Assembly: GCF_005889735.1 (NCBI RefSeq)
Contig: NZ_VCKY01000057.1
Span: 1 to 48,114, forward strand
Length of the DNA: 48,114 nucleotides
DNA from: Nonomuraea turkmeniaca
Lineage (GTDB): Bacteria > Actinomycetota > Actinomycetes > Streptosporangiales > Streptosporangiaceae
Direction: 5' to 3'
Position numbers and translations under genes: made by a program. Shown here piece by piece: positions 32,310 to 43,176 of this stretch (position 1 is the stretch's first letter; each line of letters opens with the position of its first letter). A model generated the notes under the pieces. That model made no database searches. It had not been told where the DNA came from and worked only from the letters and a program-made list of their open reading frames with translations.

Positions 32310-34235
32310 GTGGCCACGATGGGCGGCCCTCGCATGGGGCCGATGCGGCTCGGCATCGACGAGTCGATCAGCCGCCAGAAGGTCAAGCCGGGCACGGTGC
32401 GGCGCATCATCCCCTATGCCCTGCACTATCGCTGGTCGTTGCTGGCGATCACGCTGGCCACGGCCACAAGTGCGGTCGTCGCCGCGGCGGGCCCGCTCCT
32501 TCTCAAGGGGATCATCGACAACGGCATCCTGCCCGGACGGCTGGGAGTCGTGGTGGGTCTCGCGTCGGTCATCGCCGGCCTGGCGCTGGTGGACGCGCTG
32601 GCCATCTTCACGCAGACCTGGTTCTCCGGCCGGGTCGGCCAGGGGATCGTCTACGACCTGCGCTGCAAGGTGTTCGGCCACGTCCAGCGGCAGTCGCTGG
32701 CGTTCTTCATGCGCACGCAGACCGGATCGCTGGTCAGCAGGCTCAACACGGACGTGATCGGGGCACAGCAGGCGATCACCACACTGCTCTCCCAGACCGT
32801 GTCCACTCTGCTGACCCTGATCCTGGTGCTCGGCACGATGTTCTATCTGTCGTGGCAGATCACCGTCGCGGCGCTGGTGATGATCCCGTTCTTCCTCCTT
32901 CCCGCCAAGCTGGTCGGCGCGAGGCTGCAGCGGCTCACCAGGGAAGGCATGGGGCTCAACGCCGACATGGGCTCGATGATGAACGAGCGGTTCAACGTGT
33001 CCGGAGCCATGCTGGCCAAGCTCTACGGCCGGGCCGACCAGGAGGCCGGTTCGTTCGCGCACAAGGCGGGCCGGGTTCGCGACGTATCCATCCTGACGAA
33101 CGTCTACGCACGACTGCTCTTCATCATCGTCACCCTGCTCACCGCGCTGACGACCGCCCTGGTCTACGGTCTGGGCGGCATTCTGACCATCGGCGGCACG
33201 TTTCAGATCGGCACCCTCGTGGCCATGGTGACCTTGCTGATGCGGCTGTACGGCCCGATCAACCAGCTGTCGAACATGCAGCTCAACGTCATGGTCGCGC
33301 TGGTCAGTTTCGACCGCGTCTTCGAGGTGCTGGATCTCAAGCCTCTCGTCGGCGAACGCCCCGGTGCCCGCGCGCTGCCCGCCGGCGGCACCGCGCCGGA
33401 CATCGAGTTCGGCGACGTCTCCTTCCACTACCCCACCGCCGACGAGGTGTCGCTGGCCTCCCTGGAATCGATCACGTCCGGCACCCCGGAGCGCGGCGAT
33501 GACCAGCCGGTCCTCAGCGAGGTGAGCTTCCGCGCGCCCGCCGGCACGCTGACCGCGCTGGTCGGCCCCTCGGGCGCGGGAAAGACCACCATCACCCACT
33601 TGGTCCCGCGCCTCTACGACCCCATCTCAGGCACCGTCCGGATCGGCGGTCACGACGTCCGGGAGCTGACCCTGGGCTCGCTCAACGACGCCGTCGGCGT
33701 CGTCACGCAGGACGCCCACCTGTTCCACGACACGATCCGGGCCAACCTGTTGTACGCCCGTCCGGACGCCGCCGAACCGGAGCTGATCGAAGCATGCGAG
33801 GCGGCGCGCATCTGGGACACGATCTCGTCGCTTCCCGACGGGCTCGACACCCTCGTGGGCGATCACGGCTACCGCCTGTCCGGCGGCGAGAAACAACGCA
33901 TCGCCCTGGCCCGGCTCCTGCTCAAGTCACCACCGATCGTCGTCCTCGACGAAGCCACGGCGCATCTGGACTCGGAGTCCGAGGCGGCGATCCAGCGCGC
34001 GCTCAAATCCGCGCTGGCCGGTCGTACCTCACTGGTGATCGCCCATCGCCTGTCCACCATCCTCGAGGCCGACCAGATCCTCGTCCTCGACAAAGGCCGG
34101 ATCCTGGAACGTGGGACGCACGGCGAGCTCGTCGCCGCCGACGGACTCTACGCGGAGCTCTACCGCACGCAGTTCGCCAATCAGACGGTGAACGGCGCCG
34201 ATGCCGCCGCGGCCTGTCCCGCCAAGCGTGCGTGA
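32310..34235 (+). CDS. ABC exporter, fused membrane and ATPase domains (MsbA-like)
   Basis: 641 residues; homodimeric type I exporter half. Six membrane helices span about 30-320. The ATPase has Walker A GPSGAGKTT near 421, signature LSGGEKQR near 524, Walker B VVLDEATAHLD near 546, and switch His in IAHRLSTI. A 15-20 residue insertion (around EVSLASLESITSG) precedes the ATPase core, common in actinobacterial exporters of glycopeptide clusters. GTG 32310 lies 7 bases after the ACP stop; ATG 32319 is possible. Probable exporter of the finished lipopeptide. Confidence 0.92.
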   Translation: MATMGGPRMGPMRLGIDESISRQKVKPGTVRRIIPYALHYRWSLLAITLATATSAVVAAAGPLLLKGIIDNGILPGRLGVVVGLASVIAGLALVDALAIFTQTWFSGRVGQGIVYDLRCKVFGHVQRQSLAFFMRTQTGSLVSRLNTDVIGAQQAITTLLSQTVSTLLTLILVLGTMFYLSWQITVAALVMIPFFLLPAKLVGARLQRLTREGMGLNADMGSMMNERFNVSGAMLAKLYGRADQEAGSFAHKAGRVRDVSILTNVYARLLFIIVTLLTALTTALVYGLGGILTIGGTFQIGTLVAMVTLLMRLYGPINQLSNMQLNVMVALVSFDRVFEVLDLKPLVGERPGARALPAGGTAPDIEFGDVSFHYPTADEVSLASLESITSGTPERGDDQPVLSEVSFRAPAGTLTALVGPSGAGKTTITHLVPRLYDPISGTVRIGGHDVRELTLGSLNDAVGVVTQDAHLFHDTIRANLLYARPDAAEPELIEACEAARIWDTISSLPDGLDTLVGDHGYRLSGGEKQRIALARLLLKSPPIVVLDEATAHLDSESEAAIQRALKSALAGRTSLVIAHRLSTILEADQILVLDKGRILERGTHGELVAADGLYAELYRTQFANQTVNGADAAAACPAKRA

Positions 34236-34281
34236 CGTGACAGGCTCCGCGGCGACTCCCCCGAGCGGCACCGGCACTCGG

Positions 34282-34740
34282 TCAGCCTTCCGCCCAGCCG
34301 TACTTCCGCGCGAAAGCCAGAAGACTCTGCCGCAGGTGGACGATCTGCCCACCGGTCAGCTCGGGGGCTTCCACGAGGAGCAGCTCGGTCAGCTCCTCAA
34401 TGAACTCGTTCGCGGACAGGACGTCGCAGAGGCCGTCGTCCTCGTCCGGCTTGTGCGCGGGCGCGCCGCTCTCCACCGGCGCGGCCGTCACGTGCCCGTT
34501 CTCCGCGGCCTTCGCCACGGGCAGCGGGTGTTCTTCCTCCCTGACGCGCACCGCGAAGGCCTTCAGGCCGCGATCGCCCTGGGTGACCTCGAACTGGACG
34601 GGCGTCCCGGGCGAGAACGCGCTCTTCTCGTCGATCAGGTCGTTGGCGTGGACGAAGACGTCCTCGCCACCGCCGTCGGGGACGATGAACCCATAGCCAC
34701 GAAAGTCATCGAACCGCAGAACCTTGCCGGTCTTCACCAC
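34282..34740 (-). CDS. Cold-shock-domain protein with helical C-terminal extension
   Basis: About 152 residues. The N-terminal 65 form a CspA-like fold that binds single-stranded nucleic acid: GKVLRFDDFRGYGFI and DVFVHANDL are the RNP1/RNP2 motifs. A charged linker (about 80-105) leads to a C-terminal helical part (ANEFIEELTELLL...). GTG 34740 is taken as start because GGAGAG lies 6 bases upstream and the fold begins right after it; a longer frame reaches 34770. This two-part type is common in actinobacteria. It ends 47 bases from the exporter and is followed upstream by the StrR-like gene, so a regulatory role in the cluster is possible but unproven. Confidence 0.8.
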   Translation of the reverse strand: MVKTGKVLRFDDFRGYGFIVPDGGGEDVFVHANDLIDEKSAFSPGTPVQFEVTQGDRGLKAFAVRVREEEHPLPVAKAAENGHVTAAPVESGAPAHKPDEDDGLCDVLSANEFIEELTELLLVEAPELTGGQIVHLRQSLLAFARKYGWAEG

Positions 34741-34890
34741 GACCACCTCTCCACTCAGACAACACATCACTCATAGACAGCGGCGGCTCGGCGCCCGTGC
34801 GGGCCGGCGGCACCGACCGCGATACGGTCATCGAACACGGTGCCACGCCCCTCGGTGCCTCGCCGCCACCTGATCCGCCACAACGACCCG

Positions 34891-35895
34891 CTACGCAAGC
34901 TCAGTGCGGGCCTTCCTCTTCAAAACCTCCGCGAACCGCTCCCATTCGTAGGCCATGCCGATGGCCAAATCCGCGACCAACGGTATGCAATGCGGCGGGA
35001 TGTCGTCTTCAATGCCCTCCCACTCCTGCGTGTTCACGGAACGTGTGCTGAGCCAGCGCAGCAGGCCGCGTCCGTTGTCGTTCAGCCGAAGGGAGGGATC
35101 TCGAACCAACTTCTGCAGGATCTGCTCCGCGTCAGGCATCCGCCCCTTCCGCTGCAACCGGCTGACCGGAGGGAGCTCGGTCTTGTCGCCGCGCGCCGCC
35201 CCCTCACTTTTACGCTCCGCCAGCATCAGCTTCTCGGGGACGGGATCATCTCCGCGGCGCATCCGTTCACGCACGTCCTTGGCCGTCGCAGGGGAGATGC
35301 CGGCCATCTCGGCGATCTCACGGAGTGAGGCGTCGGGGTGCTCGGTGAACAGCCTGCTGGCGAGGCGACGTCCGGCGGCGCCGTTGATCGGGCGGACCCG
35401 GCCGTCCTTGCCGATCCGGGCGTCGGGCTGCGAGTCCTTGTCGACCGTGCGGATTCTGATCCGGGCGACCGTCGTGGAGGCGAGACCGGCGACCTCCGCG
35501 ATGGCCCGATCAGACCACTGCGGATGCGTGGCCAGGATGCGCGCCGCCGCGGCCTCACGGTCGGACAGGGACAGCGGCAGCCCGTGTGCGATGTTGGCCT
35601 GGACCGCGGCGACGAACACATCGGCCTCGGACCCGTCGATGTACCGCACCTTGATCTCGCGGCGGCCGTTCAGAATGGTCGCGCGAAGACGATGCATGCC
35701 GTCGACCACCCGCATCGTCTTGCGATGCACGAGGATCGGCGGGAGGTCGGCGTCGACATCGGCGAGCATGCGGACGTGCCCGACATCCTCCCCCTCGAGG
35801 CGAGGGGAGTCCGCATGTTGAAGCAAGTCGATAGGGACCGTTACTGCTTCATCGGCTAATTTAAGGTTTGACTGTTTCTGGACTAACGTCTCCAA
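34891..35895 (-). CDS. StrR-like pathway regulator (ParB-fold plus HTH), copy 1
   Basis: Transcription activator related to StrR, Bbr and Tei15*. The N-terminal ParB/sulfiredoxin-like fold includes LPPILVHRKTMRVVDGMHRL and ANIAHGLPLSLSDR, nearly invariant in this family; a middle helix-turn-helix reads LREIAEMAGISPATAKDV; the C-terminal domain ends in a helical segment. Length is 334 residues from TTG 35895 (GGGGG 7 bases upstream), close to the 337 of its paralogue. A longer frame from GTG 35985 exists but has no ribosome site and a composition unlike the rest. A GTCCAA-type repeat lies upstream at 36102. Likely binds the GTTCAA or GTCCAA boxes. Confidence 0.88.
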   Translation of the reverse strand: METLVQKQSNLKLADEAVTVPIDLLQHADSPRLEGEDVGHVRMLADVDADLPPILVHRKTMRVVDGMHRLRATILNGRREIKVRYIDGSEADVFVAAVQANIAHGLPLSLSDREAAAARILATHPQWSDRAIAEVAGLASTTVARIRIRTVDKDSQPDARIGKDGRVRPINGAAGRRLASRLFTEHPDASLREIAEMAGISPATAKDVRERMRRGDDPVPEKLMLAERKSEGAARGDKTELPPVSRLQRKGRMPDAEQILQKLVRDPSLRLNDNGRGLLRWLSTRSVNTQEWEGIEDDIPPHCIPLVADLAIGMAYEWERFAEVLKRKARTELA

Positions 35896-36101
35896 AAGCC
35901 TACCCCCGTACCGTAGAGAGCGCCCCTTCTTGTCCGCAGACCTCGCCCCGTCATCGCGTGGCCCGGCAGACCAACTTCGATCCACCGCTGTAACTTAGGT
36001 GAGCAATTGGGCGATATCAAGGGGTTGACAGCGATGGTTGACCCGAAATGGGACCGCCGAGCGGCCTGTCAGGCGAACGCTGGACCGGAAATCACCATCG
36101 C

Positions 36102-36129
36102 GTCCAAGCGTGGAATTAGGCACTTGGAC
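36102..36129. promoter_or_regulatory. GTCCAA-type operator variant (GTCCAAGCG-N10-CACTTGGAC)
   Basis: Inverted repeat upstream of the first StrR-like gene. The right half is identical to that of the box at 37481; the left half differs in two bases and the spacer is one base shorter, so it is the weaker of the two. Confidence 0.4.
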
Positions 36130-36207
36130 ATTCTTCGCTGGCCTGCAATTTTCAACACCCGTCTCACCATCTGGACAGTCGCGACTCGACGCTGGCAGCC
36201 CGGGCCC

Positions 36208-36235
36208 TGGCGCCTTCCGCGCAGCGAAGGCGCCA
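36208..36235. terminator. Hairpin in the regulator intergenic region
   Basis: A 10-base-pair perfect stem with an 8-base loop. No T tract on either side and no gene ending next to it, so its function is unclear; it could be part of the 5' leader of the first StrR-like gene or a relic terminator. Confidence 0.3.
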
Positions 36236-36417
36236 ATCGTGAGCCTGCCTCACAACCGCCCCGGCGAGTCGGTGCAGACCTCGAAACAGGCCGACAAGAA
36301 TTCACTGAAACGACCGGAAGCCATTCCCTGAGGTAAACCGAGATAACCTTTTATGCCAGCGAATATTTCTCTGCCGATAAGCCGGAATGGCGTCGTTGGA
36401 CCAGGCCGGCCGATCTC

Positions 36418-36485
36418 GCACCTGCAATAAAGGGAGCGGCCTCCTGAACCAGGCTGATTGTCGGTTCGAATCCGATCGCGGGTGC
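36418..36485 (+). other. tRNA-like fragment (T-arm plus paired ends), probably not functional
   Basis: A well-formed T-arm, GTCGG-TTCGAAT-CCGAT at 36460-36476, is followed by GCGGGTGC, which pairs with GCACCTGC at 36418 through an 8-base stem with one wobble. Between them a 5-base-pair stem closes an 8-base loop. A proper D-arm and a standard 7-base anticodon loop are missing, and no CCA follows. It may be a tRNA relic or an old integration site. It sits about 30 bases beyond the end of the truncated hmaS. Confidence 0.3.
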
Positions 36486-36516
36486 CGATCGGCGACCAGG
36501 ACGGACCACGCCGCGG

Positions 36517-37377
36517 CTACGCGCGGAGACCCATCCCCACCCGGCGTCCCCCGGTTGCACGGTGGGCATGGTGGTCATCGCCGCCGAAGGTGAGGACACG
36601 CCCTCCGTGCTCGGTCCTCGTCCGCACACCTGCGGTGACGTCGTCGCCGATGAACATGATCTGCTGGATCCCCGCCCCGCCGTAGGAGTCCACGAACGCG
36701 TCGGCCTCGCCCTGATCTCCGGCGGTGTCCGGCTCCCGGATGGTGAAGGTCACCATCCCGGACCCGCTCCGGACGACCCGGGAGGGTGCGGGGACAGGCT
36801 CGCCGAAGATCTGGCGGAAGCCGAACGTCTCCTGGTAACGCCGCACTGTCGCATCCCCCTCCCCCGCCGGGACGCACACCGCGCAATGGCCGATGGCCCG
36901 AAGCAGGCCGCTGCCGGACCGGCCGCAGCCGACCTCGTTGATCACCGGGGCGAAGGGGGCATCCGGTCTGTCGCGGGAGACGAAGCGATGTTCCACGTCC
37001 CCGAAACCGATCACCGAAGCGAAGGTGACTCCGCCGCTCCCGGGCCCTGACGTCTCAGGCGGGGCGGCCGGGACGGCGCCTCGCTCCACGGCTTCGGCGA
37101 ACGAGGCCCGCGCGTCGTCGACGCCGAAGCCGATCACCGCCACGCCGTCGCCGTGCAGTCGCACGAACTCGGCGGCACGGTGATCGCCGCTGGTCGCCGC
37201 GGTCACCAGGATGGTGATGTCGCGCTGGCGCAGCAGCACGGACTCGCAGCCGCGTAATCCGGTGCGCGGGCCGCCGCGGCCGGCGAGGGCGAAGCCGAAA
37301 CAGTCGCGCAGGCAGGCCGCCGACCGCTCCGCGTCCTCGACGAACATCTCGACGTGATCGACCGACCGAATCTCCAT
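36517..37377 (-). pseudogene. hmaS: Truncated 4-hydroxymandelate synthase (HmaS/HPPD family)
   Basis: 286 residues against about 350 for intact HmaS, the Fe(II) enzyme that makes 4-hydroxymandelate for hydroxyphenylglycine. Both vicinal-oxygen-chelate halves are recognisable: VDHVEMFVED at the start, AIGHCAVCVPAG with iron ligand His164, RQIF and GSGMVTFTIREP. The second iron ligand, His in the usual GVQH motif, is Gln239 (GIQQ). Homology fades at about residue 265 and the C-terminal 80-95 residues, which carry the third ligand Glu, are missing; the last 20 residues look unrelated. No other frame continues the family. ATG 37377 follows GGGGG. The protein should not bind iron properly, so this is a decayed gene or, less likely, a repurposed fold. 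Confidence 0.8.
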
Positions 37378-37912
37378 GTTCCCCCATCTCCGTCTGGCAG
37401 CCCCCGACAATTTCATCGTCACCTTTGCGGCACGGTCAATGAACTGAGCCATGACTCGGACTGGCGTTCGGTGCGCAACCGTCCAACTGAGTGTTTGCCC
37501 CACTTGGACATGTCCCGGGCGTTTCTCGCGAGCTCCGGCAAGTATGCCGCCGGAGGGTGCAGCACGCACCACTGGGGACGAAACGACGCAGTTAGGCCTG
37601 AAACGACCATTCTGGATCTATGCCTATGACGCCTGACCGGAAACTAATAGCATCGGTTTCCGGCGACGGCACATGGCGGCAAAACTGCACGTACGGGGAC
37701 TATCTGCGATTGTCAAATTGCGGCCCTAACCAAGGGGGACAGGATCCTGCTCCGAACAGAGCCGACCGGATCCGAATGAAATTTCGGTTGACTTTGCGTG
37801 GCCGCGATTTGACGCTGCGCTCAGTCGCTCTCGGTGACCATTCCATAACCGATCCCCGCTGTCTGTTCTCACCTGTCCACGAGTGATGCGAGTCAGATGC
37901 TGAGGAGTTGAC
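37378..37912. promoter_or_regulatory. Upstream region of hmaS and the second StrR-like gene
   Basis: 535 bases without a supported gene. It contains a GTCCAA-type box at 37481-37509 whose right half runs into a perfect 10-base palindrome (GGACATGTCC, 37505-37514). The stretch 37620-37860 is markedly richer in A/T than the genes and probably holds the promoter of the plus-strand regulator; I see no clear -35/-10 pair. Confidence 0.45.
37481..37509. promoter_or_regulatory. GTCCAA-type operator (GTCCAACTG-N11-CACTTGGAC)
   Basis: StrR-box architecture (9-11-9) but with GTCCAA/TTGGAC in place of GTTCAA/TTGAAC. It lies 104 bases upstream of hmaS and about 400 bases upstream of the second StrR-like gene. 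The two halves match at 8 of 9 positions. Confidence 0.55.
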
Positions 37913-38926
37913 TTGCGGTCCACCCAGAGTCGAGCCGATCTATACGCAGTAGAAGAAGTGGAAATCAGCTCGCTGTCGGTCGGCGGCTCCCCGCGACTCG
38001 CCGGTGAGAGCCTCGAACACGTGGAAACCCTGATCGCCTCCGAGACAGAGCTTCCGCCGATCATCGTGCACCGTCCCACCATGCGGGTCATCGACGGCAT
38101 GCACCGGCTCCTGGCCATGAAACGCCTGGGCCATCGGAAGATCGCCGTAAGGTTCTTCGAAGGCTCGGAAGACGAGGCCTTCGTCCTGGCCGTGAAGTCG
38201 AACATCGCGCATGGCCTCCCGTTGTCGCTGGCCGATCGCAAGCACGCGGCCGCACGGGTGGTCGCCTCCCACCCCGAGTGGTCCGATCGGATGATCGCCT
38301 CGGTCACCGGAATCTCGGCCAAGACGGTCGCCGAGATTCGCAAGAGCGCCAACGCCGAGCCCCCGGACGGGGGCGGCCGGATCGGCAAGGACGGGCGGGT
38401 GCGCGCCGCCGACGTGACCGAGAGACGACGGGTGGCCCAGGAACTCATCATCAAAGATCCCGGCCTTTCGCTGCGGCAGGTCGCCCGCGCGGCGGGGATC
38501 TCGCCGGAAACGGTGCGGGATGTCAGGAAGCGGCTGCGGCGCGGCGAGGATCCGCTGCCTCAGGGGCGGGCGAAGGGGGCCGCCGGCGGCCAGGACGCCG
38601 ACGGCCGGCCTGCGCGACGGACCGGCATCGCCGAGCAGCCGACCCCCGGGTCCGGCTCGCCGCCTCCGCCCGCCGTGGTGGTGGAACGGCTGAAAGCCGA
38701 TCCCGCTCTGCGCTTCAACGAGAACGGGCGTGACCTCTTACGTCTGCTGAACATTCACGCCCTGCGGACGGAGGACTGGAGCAAGATCATCGACAGCGTC
38801 CCTCCGCATTGCATCGAGATCGTCGCTCATCTCGCCCGCGACTGCTCGAAGAAGTGGCTGGAGTTCGCCTCACTCGTCGAGCGGAACGCGATGGACCCCG
38901 ACTTCGGTCCTGCCGGCCGCCCCTGA
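37913..38926 (+). CDS. StrR-like pathway regulator (ParB-fold plus HTH), copy 2
   Basis: 337-residue paralogue of the regulator at 34891-35895. ParB-like fold with LPPIIVHRPTMRVIDGMHRL and SNIAHGLPLSLADR, HTH around LRQVARAAGISPETVRDV, a Gly/Pro-rich linker (about 225-255) and a conserved C-terminal domain (LRFNENGRDLLRLL...PPHCIEIVAHLA). TTG 37913 is the start: GAGGAG is 5 bases upstream and the open frame has no better one. Family members activate glycopeptide, streptomycin and ramoplanin-type clusters. It converges with dpgD across a perfect palindrome. Confidence 0.92.
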   Translation: MRSTQSRADLYAVEEVEISSLSVGGSPRLAGESLEHVETLIASETELPPIIVHRPTMRVIDGMHRLLAMKRLGHRKIAVRFFEGSEDEAFVLAVKSNIAHGLPLSLADRKHAAARVVASHPEWSDRMIASVTGISAKTVAEIRKSANAEPPDGGGRIGKDGRVRAADVTERRRVAQELIIKDPGLSLRQVARAAGISPETVRDVRKRLRRGEDPLPQGRAKGAAGGQDADGRPARRTGIAEQPTPGSGSPPPPAVVVERLKADPALRFNENGRDLLRLLNIHALRTEDWSKIIDSVPPHCIEIVAHLARDCSKKWLEFASLVERNAMDPDFGPAGRP

Positions 38927-38957
38927 GGGGCGTCCTGGCGGCCGCCCGTCCGGCCTC

Positions 38958-38985
38958 GGCCCGGTACCCGTACGGGTACCGGGCC
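38958..38985. terminator. Perfect 28-base palindrome between convergent genes
   Basis: Every base of the 28 is paired with its mirror, centred on GTAC. It lies 32 bases after the second StrR-like gene and 17 bases after dpgD on the other strand, so it most likely stops transcription from both sides as a stem with a tiny loop. There is no T tract. Confidence 0.65.
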
Positions 38986-39001
38986 ACGGTTATGCGCCGG
39001 G

Positions 39002-41779
<2,778 letters not shown>

Positions 41780-41783
<4 letters not shown>

Positions 41784-42964
41784 CACTGGACCAGCGCCGT
41801 CTCGATCGTGGACCCCGGACCCATCGTCATGAGCACCCCGTAGTCGCCCGGCCTGGCGACGTTCTCCAGCAGGAGGCGCTCGTAGGAGAAGAGGAACGAG
41901 GCACTGGAGACGTTCCCGTAGTCGTGCAGAACCCCCGTGGTGTGCCGGACGTCGTGACGGCTCAGTCCCAGGTTGACCACGACGGCGTCGATGACCTTCT
42001 TGCCACCGGAGTGCACCAGCCAGTGATCGATGCTGCTGCGGCGCAGGCCGTTCCGCCCGAGGAGCCGGTCGACGACGAGTTCGGCGTGCGCGCCGACCAC
42101 ATAGGGGATCTGGGGGTCGAGGAAGAAGCTGAACCTGCTCTGGTCGCGGTCCCAGTCGTAGCGCATGGCGTCGGCCGCGTCGGTGATGATGCAGCTGGCG
42201 AAGTCGAGGATGCGCGGCCCGCGCGGCGCGGGCCGCGACTGCGGGGACAGCCCGCCTCCCGCGTCGCCGTCGTCGGCGACGAGGGCGACGGCCGCGGCTC
42301 CGTCGCCGAACAGGCTGTTCACGACGGCGGTCCGCATCGTGGAGTCGAGCGCGTACGCGGCCGAGCACGCCTCGGCGCACAACACGACGGCGAGTTCGCC
42401 GGGGTGCGCCGTGGCCCAGCCGGCGACGACGTTCAGCGCGTTGAGTCCCGCGTTGCAGCCCATGCCCACGATGTCGGCCCGGCTGCAGTGCCGGTCGATG
42501 CCCAGCTCACGGATCAACAGGGCGCTCAGGCCGGGTGTCAGGAATCCGGTCGAGGTCACGCAGCACAGGTGGCTGAGGTCGGAAAGGTCGGCGCCGGCCC
42601 GCTCGAGGCAGCTCATCAGCGCCTCGGCCCCCATCTCGATGGCCAGCTTCTTGTGCTTGTCGAGGAGATCGCCCTGCAATTCCGGCGTACGTACGCCGGC
42701 GTCGTCGGCCGGTGGCAAAGTGAGGTGGCGGCGGCCGATCGCGCTGTTGAGGAAGACCGACCGAATCTTCGGATCGGTGATCTTCAGGATGTCGAGCAGC
42801 TCGCGCTGCGTGTAAGAGGTGGGCGTGACGGCGGTGCCGACGCCCGTGATCCGAGGAGTCGCGGCCGCGCGGCGGCGACCGCGGGCAAGCGGCGCAAGTG
42901 GTGCTCGTGCCGCCGAGATCTCCGGCCGTTCAATGCTGATGGTCATCGGAACGTCCACCCCCAC
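41780..42964 (-). CDS. dpgA: DpgA, type III polyketide synthase
   Basis: 394-residue chalcone-synthase-like enzyme making 3,5-dihydroxyphenylacetyl-CoA from four malonyl-CoA, the carbon source of the nonproteinogenic amino acid Dpg. Active-site Cys170 sits in GMGCNAGLNAL, His is in LVHSGGKK (about 318), Asn in DYGNVSSASF (about 353). GTG 42964 is chosen because the beginning MGVDV matches DpgA proteins as I recall them; ATG 42946 is the alternative. It heads dpgABCD. I find no StrR-type full box upstream, unlike the NRPS units; the region only has a 9-base tandem repeat (ACCTTTCGC twice, 43010-43027). Confidence 0.95.
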
Positions 42965-43063
42965 ATCCGGGTCTTACTCCGTATTAATCGCTTGACCTTG
43001 ATCGCAGGCACCTTTCGCACCTTTCGCGGGTTTTGCCGCGGGCCCATATGCCCACGCGGCGAA

Positions 43064-43084
43064 GCCGGGTCAACGTAACCCGGC
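43064..43084 (-). terminator. Small hairpin between the aldo/keto reductase and dpgA
   Basis: A 7-base-pair G/C-rich stem with a 7-base loop lies about 95 bases after the aldo/keto reductase stop and 100 bases before dpgA. It could end the reductase transcript; no T tract. Confidence 0.4.
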
Positions 43085-43176
43085 GATCTCCGAGCGGCAA
43101 CGGCCGTCCAGAGATGTACGCCGCCACCTGCGGTGACACCAGATTGCGTCCAAATGCGGGGGCCCCGGCGGCCCGA

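Larger units (their letters stand above)
35986..36516. other. Gene-poor region with box, hairpin and tRNA-like fragment
   Basis: No convincing gene in 531 bases; short open frames here lack ribosome sites and coding bias. It contains a GTCCAA-type repeat (36102-36129), a 10-base-pair hairpin (36208-36235) and a tRNA-like fragment (36418-36485). It separates the first StrR-like gene from the broken hmaS, and the base composition is lower in GC than the cluster average around 36330-36400. Confidence 0.5.

Noticed and set aside
36007..36336. Short plus-strand frames between the regulators
   Set aside because: No ribosome site, no coding bias, and they overlap an operator-like repeat and a hairpin.
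36418..36485. A functional tRNA gene
   Set aside because: T-arm is good but the D-arm is absent and the anticodon loop has 8 bases with no acceptable anticodon context.
36351..36629. Minus-strand frame that could have been the missing end of hmaS by frameshift
   Set aside because: Its translation does not resemble the HmaS C-terminus, so a simple frameshift does not explain the truncation.
43010..43027. 9-base tandem repeat ACCTTTCGC as an activator site for dpgA
   Set aside because: Only two copies and no known family match; too little to call a site.
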